The position numbers and the translations under genes are program-made. A stretch of DNA of 18,371 nt. Source: Gammaproteobacteria bacterium (GTDB lineage Bacteria > Pseudomonadota > Gammaproteobacteria > Acidithiobacillales > Acidithiobacillaceae). Position 1 is the stretch's first letter; every line of letters begins with the position of its first letter. Below, piece after piece: positions 1-8,031 of this stretch. The stretch lies in NCBI GenBank assembly GCA_023381645.1, contig JAMCRJ010000017.1, positions 1 through 18,371 on the forward strand. Direction: 5' to 3'. A model generated the notes under the pieces. It was not told where the DNA came from and made no database searches. It saw nothing but the letters and a program-made list of their open reading frames with translations.

Positions 1-506
1 GCCATACCCTTCCAGAGTGCTGCCGCAATAGCGCCCACCCATACGGGATCGCGGTGGATGGCGCGATCGCCGATCACCGCAGAGATACCGCGATCCAGAT
101 CCACGCAGGGGGTAAAATCCAGATCAAAGCCGAGATCCCGAAGTTCCGTACCGAGCAGAAGGCCCCAGTCTTCGGCCGCCACTCGCGCACTTTCCAGCCC
201 ATCACGATCCGCCAGACGCCCCAGGGTTGCCATGGGCGGGAAACGCGTCACCCCCACACGCAGACGCTGTACCCGCCCGCCTTCCTGATCTATGCCGACA
301 AGAAGGGGGGTGGTGCGCAAGGCATGCAGCTCCGCGCACAGGGCACGCACCTGTCCGGCGTCGGCACAGTTGCGGGCAAAAAGGATGACACCGCCGACGG
401 CAGGCTGGCGCAGCACGGCGCATTCGGCGGCCGTGGGCCGCAGGCCAGCGATATCGACCATCAGCGGGCCCCGCGCAGGGTGCCGCCGTTCATTCCGTAC
501 CAGCAT
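1..506 (-). CDS. nagZ: Beta-N-acetylhexosaminidase NagZ (N-terminal part, cut by window edge)
   Basis: A GH3 glycosidase of peptidoglycan recycling: it acts in the cytoplasm and removes N-acetylglucosamine from GlcNAc-anhydromuropeptides. About 168 codons are visible, roughly half of the usual ~340 residues. The family signature is plain: GPLMVDIAG near residue 13, VGGVILFARN, then DQEGGRVQR and GFDFTPCVDLD, followed by IGDRAIHRDP. The KHFPGHG catalytic stretch would lie off the left edge and cannot be checked. The start at 506 is chosen because GPLM must be inside the protein and because AGGAG (517-521) sits 10 nt upstream. It overlaps the end of the permease gene by 17 bp, so translation is probably coupled. 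An L,D-transpeptidase two genes upstream fits a peptidoglycan role. Identification is secure; only the start is slightly uncertain. Confidence 0.93.
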   Translation of the reverse strand, partial: MLVRNERRHPARGPLMVDIAGLRPTAAECAVLRQPAVGGVILFARNCADAGQVRALCAELHALRTTPLLVGIDQEGGRVQRLRVGVTRFPPMATLGRLADRDGLESARVAAEDWGLLLGTELRDLGFDLDFTPCVDLDRGISAVIGDRAIHRDPVWVGAIAAALWKGM

Positions 507-2631
507 GGGGGACAGACTCCTGTATATTCGCCTGGGTCGCGGCCTGCGCCCTGGCTGCGGCGCGAACCCTGGCTTCTTCTTTTTTAACCTCTTCATTCTG
601 CACCAGCTCCAGATCGGGCGACATGGAAATGGGCAGAACGATATTCGGCGGCTGACTCGGAATACCGCGCACATGCACGGGCACGATCATCATGCTGAAA
701 CCGTCATGCTGCAGGCGATCCTGGACGATGAAGCTGACTTCATCGTGCAGCAACCCGTGGAAGGGTCCCTGCGCAGACGTGTCAATCACCCGTCCGGCAA
801 AGAAGATGCTTTGCGGAAAATAGCGAATGGCGACATTGGCCAGTTCCTCCATCGCCAGGATACGGTCGGTGGAGTAGGTGGCGAACCAGGTTGCCGCCAT
901 CCCTTCATTGCGGCAAAAGGCCATATACTGGTTGGCCTCGGTTTCCACATATACCTTCAGGTTCTCCAGGGCCTTGATGCCCTTGAACTCGCCCTGACCC
1001 ACGATGCCCGCAAGCAGGAAAACATAGTTCTTGACGAAGCCGCCGACCATACGGTGCGCAGTCAGCAGGGTGTGCAGCCCCAATCCGTCAAAACGGCTGA
1101 CAAAAAATACGGCAGTGGCGCCACGCGGATCGAGGGGCAGGTTGGGGCCGGACTCCAGATGCTCGGGCACCACGTCCAGCATGGTCTCATCCAGTTCGGC
1201 GGTAATTTTGCTGATACTCTTGTAATGGCGATAGATCAGGTACCCGAGACCCACCACAATCGCGGTGACCAGCAGGGTGAACCAGCCGCCGGCATCGAAT
1301 TTTTCGAAAATGGTGATGGCGAGAATGGAGGCCGTGACCACAAAGCCCAGAACACTGACCGCAAGCCGGCCCCGCCAGAGTGGCTCTTTATCGCGCTGGG
1401 CAAACCAGTGCCGACTCAATCCCGCCATGGTCAGGGTAAAGGTGATGAATACGTTGATACTGTACAGTACTACCAGAACGCTGACATGCCCGCCCGTCAT
1501 CAGAAGGATAACCACGGCCGCGAAACCAATGAGCAACACGCCGTTACGCGACACGAAGCGATCCGACAGGTAGGAAAAACGCTCCGGCAGCCAACGATCG
1601 ACGGCCATATTCGCCATGACGATGGGTGCCGTGATGATACCCGTATTGGCGGCGATGAAGAGGAGCAGGCCCTCGCTCAGCAGGGTCAGCAGGGTGGCCG
1701 TCTGGCCGAAGGGGACTCCCCCCACCGTCCACCCCCGCGTAATCGCACCGTAGAGCACCGCATTCAGTGTTTGCCCCGCCTGGCCATGCACCTGATACAT
1801 CAGGTACAAAAAGATCAGACTGCCGGCGACCAGAGACAGCGAGGTTGCCAGCAGGGTCATCGTGCGCTGGCCGGTCTGCACACGCGGCTCACGCATGATG
1901 TGCACACCGTTGGCTACGGCCTCCAAACCCGTATAGGTGCCGCCTCCCAGGCTGAAGGCCCGCAATATCAGCGCCACGATAAATATCCAGCCGTACTGCA
2001 TGCTTTCCTGCCGAACACTCGCAACGGTGTTGTAGGCGATGTCCGGCACGGCGCCTACATGACTCAGCAGGCCCCAGCCGAGCAGTAGGGTGTGGGTCAG
2101 GATGAAGGCCATAAAGATGGGCAGCAGAATCTTGATGGATTCTTTCATGCCGCGCAGGTTGATGAAGATCAGGAACAACAGTATCGCGACATCCAGGAGA
2201 ATGCGTTCGCTGTACCAAGAGGCGGGCATGGTGCTCAACAGCGCCTCGGTACCCGATGCCACCGAAATCGCCGCCGTCAAGACATAGTCGACGATCAGCG
2301 CGGCACCACTCACCAGGCCGGCTTTCGGCCCTAACAGGGTAGACGCGGTGTGATATCCGCCACCACCATCGGGGAACAGGGCGATGACCTGTCTGTAACC
2401 CGCCGAGATGATAAATACCGAAATCGGGATGCCGATGGCCAGGAAAACGGCCAGATATTCATGGCCCTTCAGAGCATAATAGATTTCCGGTGGACCGTAG
2501 GCGGAGGAAGACAGGGCATCCGAACCCAAGCCGACCCAGGCCAGAAAGGCCGCAAGCGAAAGGTTTTCGAATAACTTTGGATTGAACACGTTTACGGCAC
2601 GGCGGAAACGGGGCAAGCGGAAACGGGCCAT
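490..2631 (-). CDS. APC-superfamily permease resembling the KimA potassium transporter
   Basis: A 713-residue inner-membrane protein: about twelve hydrophobic segments up to roughly residue 475, then a soluble C-terminal region ending in a charged Glu/Lys/Arg/Ala-rich tail (about 683-705). Databases often call this type an amino acid permease, but it matches Bacillus KimA (YdaO), a K+/H+ symporter. Residues that I recall as lining the KimA K+ sites are kept: D38 and Y45 in SDALSSSAYG (KimA D36, Y43), T119 and S123 (T121, S125), T234 and E237 in TYTGLEA (T230, E233) and Y390 (Y377). Proton-coupled K+ uptake is therefore the best guess, inferred from alignment by eye. The start ATG directly follows the stop of the L,D-transpeptidase gene, with GAGGA (2640-2644) 8 nt upstream. 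The 3' end overlaps nagZ by 17 bp. c-di-AMP control, known for Bacillus KimA, cannot be judged here. Confidence 0.85.
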   Translation of the reverse strand: MARFRLPRFRRAVNVFNPKLFENLSLAAFLAWVGLGSDALSSSAYGPPEIYYALKGHEYLAVFLAIGIPISVFIISAGYRQVIALFPDGGGGYHTASTLLGPKAGLVSGAALIVDYVLTAAISVASGTEALLSTMPASWYSERILLDVAILLFLIFINLRGMKESIKILLPIFMAFILTHTLLLGWGLLSHVGAVPDIAYNTVASVRQESMQYGWIFIVALILRAFSLGGGTYTGLEAVANGVHIMREPRVQTGQRTMTLLATSLSLVAGSLIFLYLMYQVHGQAGQTLNAVLYGAITRGWTVGGVPFGQTATLLTLLSEGLLLFIAANTGIITAPIVMANMAVDRWLPERFSYLSDRFVSRNGVLLIGFAAVVILLMTGGHVSVLVVLYSINVFITFTLTMAGLSRHWFAQRDKEPLWRGRLAVSVLGFVVTASILAITIFEKFDAGGWFTLLVTAIVVGLGYLIYRHYKSISKITAELDETMLDVVPEHLESGPNLPLDPRGATAVFFVSRFDGLGLHTLLTAHRMVGGFVKNYVFLLAGIVGQGEFKGIKALENLKVYVETEANQYMAFCRNEGMAATWFATYSTDRILAMEELANVAIRYFPQSIFFAGRVIDTSAQGPFHGLLHDEVSFIVQDRLQHDGFSMMIVPVHVRGIPSQPPNIVLPISMSPDLELVQNEEVKKEEARVRAAARAQAATQANIQESVPHAGTE

Positions 2632-3186
2632 TCAGGACATCCTCAGCGGGGGGAAGTGCAGCGGTGGCTGCAGGCCGACAAAAACGGGGGTATTCACGGG
2701 ACACTCCGCAAAGAGGGCGCATACCGCATCGGGCGCCATCCGCACACAGCCTGCCGATACCGGTTGACCGAGATGGTCCACATCGGCTGTGCCATGGATG
2801 TAGATATAACGGCGGAAGGTATCCCGAAGGCCACCACGATTAAAACCGATTTCGCTGCCCGAGAGCCAGAGGATGCGCCCGAGAATCCAGTCCCGGCGCG
2901 GCTGGCTGGCCGCCCACTCCGCACTGTAACAGGTACCGGTCCAGCGCCGGCCGCGCAGAATGGCCGTCGCGGGCAGGCCCGCGCCGATGCGCGCGCGCAC
3001 CACATGCCAGCCGCGCGGCGTGCATCCGCTGTCGAGATCTTCGCCCAGCCCCTTGCGGGCCGTGGATACGACATACTCGGAGCACGATTCGGCGCCGTGC
3101 ATTTCATACAGGCGTTGGGCGGAGACGTCCACCCAAAGCCAGCGCGCGGGCCGCTCAGCGCTCGAAGAGGGCAATGGATTCGACAT
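2632..3186 (-). CDS. L,D-transpeptidase (YkuD fold), no signal peptide seen
   Basis: A 184-residue YkuD-family protein. Such enzymes form 3-3 peptidoglycan cross-links or attach proteins to peptidoglycan through a catalytic cysteine. The active-site block is intact: HGT at 131-133 and SAGCVRM at 144-150, so Cys147 is the nucleophile with His131 and Arg149 nearby. The domain begins almost at once ([14 protein letters not shown], 16-29), leaving no room for a normal signal peptide. The reading frame is open further upstream to 3297, but that would overlap rlmD by about 140 bp and adds nothing hydrophobic, so ATG 3186 is preferred even though no clear ribosome site precedes it. It overlaps rlmD by 32 bp and abuts the permease start. 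In several proteobacteria a similar short YkuD gene lies next to nagZ. How it reaches the periplasm, if it does, is open. Confidence 0.85.
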   Translation of the reverse strand: MSNPLPSSSAERPARWLWVDVSAQRLYEMHGAESCSEYVVSTARKGLGEDLDSGCTPRGWHVVRARIGAGLPATAILRGRRWTGTCYSAEWAASQPRRDWILGRILWLSGSEIGFNRGGLRDTFRRYIYIHGTADVDHLGQPVSAGCVRMAPDAVCALFAECPVNTPVFVGLQPPLHFPPLRMS

Positions 3187-4477
3187 GGGCAGTATGGGGA
3201 AACATGTTGACGACGCCTGCCGCTCGCAGACGATAGCCGCGCTCGTGTACCAGATACTCGGCGTCACGGGCCAGGGTCGCCGGATTGCAGGAGACATACA
3301 CCAGACGGCGGACGCCGGGGGTCAGACTGCGCAACACTTCGATGGCTCCACTGCGGGGCGGATCGATGAGCATTTTGTCGATGGCGCCCGCCAGAGCAAA
3401 ATCTTCCATCTGGGCCTGGGTGAGATCGGCTACGGCATACCGGGCTTTGTCCGCCAGGCCGTTGGCGGCCGCATTCTCCGCAGCCAGAGCAACCAGCCGG
3501 GCATCCCCTTCGATGCCAAGCACCTGCGCCCCCAATCGGGCGATGGGCAGTGTAAAATTCCCGAGCCCGCAGAAGAGGTCCAGAATGTGCTCTCCCGCTT
3601 GTGGTTGCAGCAACGCCATGGCGCGGCGCACCATCACCTGATTCGCCGCCTGATTGACCTGAGTGAAGACCAGGGGATCAAAACGCAGGCGCAACGAATA
3701 ATCCGGCAGGTCGTAATGGAGAGGCTCCGGCTGCTCCGGCCACAAGGGATACAGGGTCTCCGGCCCGCGCGGTTGCAACCATATCTGCAGGTCGTGTTGC
3801 ACACCAAAAGCGCGCAGGTGCTGCAGGTCACTTTCCGCCAGCGGCCGCATGTGACGAAACACCAGCGCGACGGCATCCGGCGTGGCCGCGACTTCGATCT
3901 GCGGGAAATCCTGGGGCGATTGCATCTGCCCGATCAGCGTCCGCAGGGGCAGAATGCGTTGCCCGACGCGCGGATCGAGGGTCAGACATTGCCCCATATC
4001 CACGACATAACTGCTGTTGCGTTCGCGAAAACCCACCATCGCGCCCCGGGTTTTCGGCGTGCGCACCGAGAGCCGTGCCTTGCTGCGATAGCCCAGACTC
4101 GGGCCATGAATGGGTGGCAGGACGCGTTCGGGACGGACCTTGCCGATGCGCCAGAGATGATCTTCCAGTTGTCTTTGCTTGATGGCCACCTGCGCCGCTG
4201 GCTCCAGATGCTGCAGGCTGCAACCCCCGCAGACACCAAAGTGAGGACAAGGCGGCGACACCCGAAGGGAGGATGCCTTGAGCACCTGCAGCAACTCGGC
4301 ACGATCAAAGCTCTTGTGGTTCTGGGTACGCCGTGCCCAGACCCGCTCGGCGGGCAGCGCCCCGTCGACAAACAGTACCTTGCCCTCCACACGGCCAATT
4401 CCGCGTCCCTCGGTATCCAGACTTTCGATAAACACCTGCTCAGGCTGAGCGTTATGAATGGGCTTGGGACGCGACAT
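3155..4477 (-). CDS. rlmD: 23S rRNA (uracil-5-)-methyltransferase RlmD
   Basis: A 440-residue SAM-dependent enzyme that methylates U1939 of 23S rRNA (E. coli numbering) in the cytoplasm. Visible parts are an N-terminal TRAM domain (about 12-70), the four iron-sulfur cluster cysteines C77, C83, C86 and C164, a SAM-binding motif [11 protein letters not shown] (300-310), the IDPPRSG motif (371-377), the nucleophile C397 in [11 protein letters not shown], and the general base E433 in HVES. These match E. coli RumA/RlmD (433 residues) closely. The frame is open upstream to 4570, but ATG 4477 is preferred: it gives the family length, has GAGAA a few bases upstream, and overlaps the exonuclease gene by only 26 bp. 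RlmC is a relative, but length and the conserved cysteine pattern favour RlmD. A cysM-rlmD neighbourhood is familiar in gammaproteobacteria. Confidence 0.95.
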   Translation of the reverse strand: MSRPKPIHNAQPEQVFIESLDTEGRGIGRVEGKVLFVDGALPAERVWARRTQNHKSFDRAELLQVLKASSLRVSPPCPHFGVCGGCSLQHLEPAAQVAIKQRQLEDHLWRIGKVRPERVLPPIHGPSLGYRSKARLSVRTPKTRGAMVGFRERNSSYVVDMGQCLTLDPRVGQRILPLRTLIGQMQSPQDFPQIEVAATPDAVALVFRHMRPLAESDLQHLRAFGVQHDLQIWLQPRGPETLYPLWPEQPEPLHYDLPDYSLRLRFDPLVFTQVNQAANQVMVRRAMALLQPQAGEHILDLFCGLGNFTLPIARLGAQVLGIEGDARLVALAAENAAANGLADKARYAVADLTQAQMEDFALAGAIDKMLIDPPRSGAIEVLRSLTPGVRRLVYVSCNPATLARDAEYLVHERGYRLRAAGVVNMFPHTAHVESIALFER

Positions 4478-5285
4478 GCAGATTCTCTGGCCACAGGGTG
4501 AGAAATTCCTGGACGTGGACCTCGTCCCGGCTTTGCAAGTAAGACCGCAACCGGGTCTGGCAAACATCATAAGCCGATCTGTCGAGATGCCCGCGGGTCA
4601 GTTCAAAACGCAGGTGGACCAGGGCCGTGTTGAGCACATCGACTTCGCAGTAGTGGCGAATGCCCGCCAGCTCCCCTGCCTGATAATGGGCCCAGACCTC
4701 CGCACCGCTCATTCCCAGCTTGCCGGGCAGCCCCAGCAGCAACGCGATGTCCTGGAGGCGGGCGACGTTGCGCGCCTGATAGGCGGAGAGGACATCCATG
4801 AGGTCGAGATGGCGCTCGTGGTAACGGCTGGTGTAATTGTTCCAGCGATAGCTCTGGTCCTGTTCGCCGTGCTCCCAGTAGCGGGCGGCAGGGATGCCGT
4901 GGAGCAGGGCGCGGTAATGCAGCACCGGGAGGTCAAAGGCCGCGCCATTCCACGATACCAGTTGCGGGGCATGGCGCTGAATGAACTGAAAAAAGGCCGT
5001 GACCAGAGTGACCTCGTCATCGTCCACCTTGCCGAAACTGCTGAGCTTGACCTGTCCGCCCTGCCACCAGAGGGCGGAAATAGCGACTACCCGGTGCAGA
5101 TAGGGGCGCAGAAACTCCGTTGCGCCCTGGGTTTCGATGCGACGCTGGTGCTGCAGCAATTCCGCCACGCCCGCGTCATCCGCCAGTTCAATGCCATGCG
5201 CCCGCCGCCCGCCGACAACGTCGGGCACTGTCTCGATGTCGAAAACCAGCACATTCTGCAAGGCAGTGGCTATTTCTTCTGCCAT
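4452..5285 (-). CDS. Predicted 3'-5' exonuclease related to the DNA polymerase B proofreading domain
   Basis: A 277-residue stand-alone DEDD exonuclease-fold protein. Exo I is D16/E18 in VFDIETVPD, Exo II is N113 and D118 in [10 protein letters not shown], and Exo III is Y212 and D216 in [10 protein letters not shown], so it is the DEDDy subtype with all metal ligands present. It matches the family annotated as predicted PolB-like 3'-5' exonuclease (Pfam DNA_pol_B_exo2). No polymerase domain is attached. A nuclease acting on single-stranded DNA or RNA ends in the cytoplasm is expected; the natural substrate of this family is not settled as far as I know. ATG 5285 is chosen over the open frame to 5372 because the conserved domain begins right after it; no good ribosome site is seen. 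It overlaps the upstream lipoprotein gene by 16 bp and rlmD by 26 bp, which suggests translational coupling. Confidence 0.88.
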   Translation of the reverse strand: MAEEIATALQNVLVFDIETVPDVVGGRRAHGIELADDAGVAELLQHQRRIETQGATEFLRPYLHRVVAISALWWQGGQVKLSSFGKVDDDEVTLVTAFFQFIQRHAPQLVSWNGAAFDLPVLHYRALLHGIPAARYWEHGEQDQSYRWNNYTSRYHERHLDLMDVLSAYQARNVARLQDIALLLGLPGKLGMSGAEVWAHYQAGELAGIRHYCEVDVLNTALVHLRFELTRGHLDRSAYDVCQTRLRSYLQSRDEVHVQEFLTLWPENLHVASQAHS

Positions 5286-5962
5286 TGACCACTGGGCGAC
5301 TGATACCAGTATCCCGCCGGTGCCTTGTTGATCCAGGCTTGGGCAAAAGTCTGCTGAATTTGACCCGCCCACTCGGGATGACCATTGGCATCCGCGATCT
5401 GCTGGTAGAGGTTGCTGAGTGCGCTGTTATTGCTGTTCACGAGACCATTCAGGGCCGCCCGCTGCTGCAGGGGTACGGCCGCGGCATCATGGATGGCTAC
5501 CAGACCATTGGCGGTAAAACCCACGGCGCCGCTGACAAAATAAGGGCGCATCTGCGCGGCTATCGCCTCAAGCTGCGCCCTGGCCGACTGTACGCCGGGG
5601 CTGGAAGCATCGAGGTTGGCGGCGGCCTCCGCCGTGCCGCTGATGGCGGAGAAGCCCATGGCGAGCAGGTAGCTGGCCGCATGGTAGGGGGATGCCATGC
5701 TCAGGGCGTTGCTGGCGGGGGCGGCGGACCGTGTCGGGGCAGCCGGCGGCGCGGGTACCGATACGGCGGGTGCAACGGGAGCCAGCAGGGCGCCTTTGGC
5801 GGCAGCCTTGTACACTTCGCCGACCACCTGATCCGCCAGCTTCTGTGCTGCCGCAGCCGGGAAGTAGATGTTGACGGTCACACAAGCGGACAGCGCCATG
5901 AGCAACCCCAGTACCAGCACACTGCGCCAGCCCTGCGTTTTCAGCCAATCCTGCCTCATCAT
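5270..5962 (-). CDS. DUF1318 / YdbL-like lipoprotein with an N-terminal VNIYFP segment
   Basis: A 230-residue predicted outer-membrane lipoprotein. The signal sequence ends in the lipobox LSAC with Cys27 as the lipidated residue; the +2 residue is Val, not Asp, so outer-membrane sorting is expected. Next comes VTVNIYFPAAAAQKLADQVV, an Ala/Pro-rich linker (about 55-90), and a C-terminal DUF1318/YdbL-like region (about 130-230) ending in [14 protein letters not shown], which resembles the end of E. coli YdbL. E. coli YdbL is only about 108 residues and has a separate lipoprotein partner, YnbE; here a lipidated strand-like segment and the YdbL domain share one chain. ATG 5962 is preferred because AGGAG lies about 9-10 nt upstream; the adjacent ATG 5959 is also possible. 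It follows the YdbH-like gene by 4 bp and overlaps the exonuclease gene by 16 bp. A role with YdbH in lipid transfer between membranes is inferred. Confidence 0.8.
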   Translation of the reverse strand: MMRQDWLKTQGWRSVLVLGLLMALSACVTVNIYFPAAAAQKLADQVVGEVYKAAAKGALLAPVAPAVSVPAPPAAPTRSAAPASNALSMASPYHAASYLLAMGFSAISGTAEAAANLDASSPGVQSARAQLEAIAAQMRPYFVSGAVGFTANGLVAIHDAAAVPLQQRAALNGLVNSNNSALSNLYQQIADANGHPEWAGQIQQTFAQAWINKAPAGYWYQSPSGQWQKK

Positions 5963-5966
5963 ATGC

Positions 5967-8027
5967 TTACTCTCCTGTCCGAACCTGGGCACCACTGTGC
6001 ATGGCGGTTTGCAGACGCGCCAGCAATTCGTTCCAATTTACCCGGCGATTGTACCCCACTATATCCACCCTGGGCAGCCCTTGGCCCTGGAGGATCACAA
6101 AACCGGAATCTTCGATCCCCACTCCCGATAATTCGGCAACACCATGTCTGAGCTGCACCCCCATCCCCAGATGCGCATAGGCAAAGGTCTTGAACATCCG
6201 CAGAAACAGGCCCTGAAAAAATCCGCCGATGCCGTCACCTCCACCCAGTCGGGTAAGATTCTGGACCGCAGCATAACTGATTTCCTGACGTACGCCAGGA
6301 AGGGGAACCGTATGGAACTGCGCGTCAAAGGCCTCCGGCGACCAGTTCAGCAGGGCGAGATTTTTTACGTCGCCATTGAGTACGCCGCTGATGTAGCCGA
6401 AGTGAAAGGCGTCGGTCAGAGGCTTCAGTCGCACCCCGGAAATCTCGATGTTGGCGCGCAACAGGGGCAAAACACCAAAGAAATTCTCAACGTGCAGGTC
6501 ATTCACCCGCACTGTACCGCCAAATACCTGGGCGGAAAGTGCGCCGCTGGTGCTGATGTCCCCCGCATGATACTGAAGCTCCGGTATGGTCGCCGACACC
6601 GTTCCGGTAAACGGCGGCCAACGCATGATCCTGGTGAGTTGGGCCATGCTGACCCCCTGCAGGTCGCCGCTCATGCTGAAACCAGATCGGGGCCCCGCCC
6701 AACGCGCCGCCAGTTGCCGGAAATGCAGCTCGCCCCCCAACATGGTCAGGGTAAAGGGCTGCTGCAGATGGAAGCCCTGGGGATTGACCACCAGATCCGC
6801 ATGCAGCGGACCCACAGGGATACGATAGAGCGCCGCCGACTGCCAGCGGAGTGTGGCGGCGGAAATTTTACCGGTACGACTCCACGCGCCCCGGCTATTC
6901 AAGCCGGTCACCGCAAGAAGCCTGTTTGGGCTGGAAACGGCCGCATTGCGCAGATTCCATTGCAGGGCGTTCAGCCCCCCCTCTCCCGCCACGGAAAACC
7001 GCACCTGCCCCGAGGCCTGCAACCCAGCCGCCAGACTGCCGGGAAGGGCCAGCGGTTTGATCCAGTTCGCATACAGGGGCGCCATGGCCACATGCATATC
7101 CCGGATCTGCCAGCGCAGCACTCCGCTCTGGGTTGGCCAGTACAGCGCAAAACCGCCCTGCCCGAGGCTGGGCCAACGGAGGCTTCCCTCGTCCAGTTGC
7201 CAAGCCCTGGACGTCTGTTGCCAGTGGGCTTGTACCTGCACCGGTTCTGCGGGGGCCGTCCAGTACCATGGACTCCAGAGAACACCTCCCGCGGTCCAGC
7301 GCAGTCGGGCGCTGCCATGCCACCGCCCGCTGTAGACACCCGCCCCCTGGAGCTGCAATGCGACACCCTGGGCGCCCTGCAAACCGTCCGGGCTGCTGAA
7401 CTGGAGTTGGCTGCCCTGCAGTCCAAAGGCCATCTGACGGGCCTGTGCCCAGCTTGCACCCTGCGCCCGAAGTTGCCACCGGGCCTGCCCAGAGGTCTGC
7501 CAGGAGGCGGGCAGCAGGGTGAAGGCGCGCGCCAGACCGGCAACCGGCAGGCTGCCCGCACCCGTCAGATGCCACTGTCCGGCGGCGGTACTTTGCACCT
7601 GCACCTGGGCGCTGCCGAATTGCACACCACGCACTGCCAGCATGGCCCGCCCGCTGCCGCCCACCTGCCGCAACTGTACTTGCCCATCGCCATGCAGTGC
7701 GCCCCACGGGCTGCCGTCCACCACCAGATAGCCCTGAGGACACACCCAACCCTGCGCCGTCTGGAGCCCGCATTGCAATCGGGCACGCCGCCAGAACTTG
7801 CGTTTGCCCTTCTGCACGGCACCCACCGCCAGACGCAACTGGTCGCCCTGCGCCGATGTGGTCAGCGTCACACGCGGGTGCTGCACCGTCCAGCCTGCTC
7901 CGCTGACATCTGCGGCGCTGATTTCCAGAACCTGCGCCCCGACAGCGCCGCTGACCGCGAGTCCCAGGCACGGCAACAGCAGCCACCGGACGATCCTCGG
8001 CAACGGCCCTCTGCGCCCGTGCATCAT
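5967..8027 (-). CDS. YdbH-like AsmA-family protein, probable inter-membrane lipid transport
   Basis: A 686-residue protein with a basic N-terminus and a hydrophobic segment (about 11-31) ending in AVSGAVGAQ, followed by a long beta-rich, Gly/Gln/Ala-rich body. The C-terminal quarter (GGTVRVNDLHVENFFG, LNGDVKNLALLNW, then VDIVGYNRRVNW) resembles the YdbH/DUF3971-type end of AsmA-like proteins. In E. coli, YdbH, TamB and YhdP are partly redundant bridges that carry phospholipids from inner to outer membrane. E. coli YdbH is nearer 880 residues, so this one is shorter. A GTG at 8069 could extend it into cysM, but ATG 8027, 4 bp beyond the cysM stop, is simpler; no strong ribosome site is visible at either. 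The neighbouring YdbL-like lipoprotein supports the assignment. The hydrophobic segment could be a cleaved signal peptide or an anchor. Confidence 0.75.
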   Translation of the reverse strand: MMHGRRGPLPRIVRWLLLPCLGLAVSGAVGAQVLEISAADVSGAGWTVQHPRVTLTTSAQGDQLRLAVGAVQKGKRKFWRRARLQCGLQTAQGWVCPQGYLVVDGSPWGALHGDGQVQLRQVGGSGRAMLAVRGVQFGSAQVQVQSTAAGQWHLTGAGSLPVAGLARAFTLLPASWQTSGQARWQLRAQGASWAQARQMAFGLQGSQLQFSSPDGLQGAQGVALQLQGAGVYSGRWHGSARLRWTAGGVLWSPWYWTAPAEPVQVQAHWQQTSRAWQLDEGSLRWPSLGQGGFALYWPTQSGVLRWQIRDMHVAMAPLYANWIKPLALPGSLAAGLQASGQVRFSVAGEGGLNALQWNLRNAAVSSPNRLLAVTGLNSRGAWSRTGKISAATLRWQSAALYRIPVGPLHADLVVNPQGFHLQQPFTLTMLGGELHFRQLAARWAGPRSGFSMSGDLQGVSMAQLTRIMRWPPFTGTVSATIPELQYHAGDISTSGALSAQVFGGTVRVNDLHVENFFGVLPLLRANIEISGVRLKPLTDAFHFGYISGVLNGDVKNLALLNWSPEAFDAQFHTVPLPGVRQEISYAAVQNLTRLGGGDGIGGFFQGLFLRMFKTFAYAHLGMGVQLRHGVAELSGVGIEDSGFVILQGQGLPRVDIVGYNRRVNWNELLARLQTAMHSGAQVRTGE

Positions 8028-8031
8028 TCCG

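Noticed and set aside
292..2088. Long plus-strand open frame of 598 codons opposite the permease
   Set aside because: It lies antisense to a clear membrane protein, its product is rich in His/Gln/Arg/Gly with no recognisable domain, and such frames arise from GC-rich codon use on the other strand.
3187..3297. Longer N-terminus for the L,D-transpeptidase
   Set aside because: It would lie fully inside rlmD coding sequence in another frame and adds no signal peptide or conserved residues.
2960..4501. Plus-strand open frame of 513 codons opposite rlmD and the L,D-transpeptidase
   Set aside because: It is antisense to complete, motif-bearing genes and has no family features of its own.
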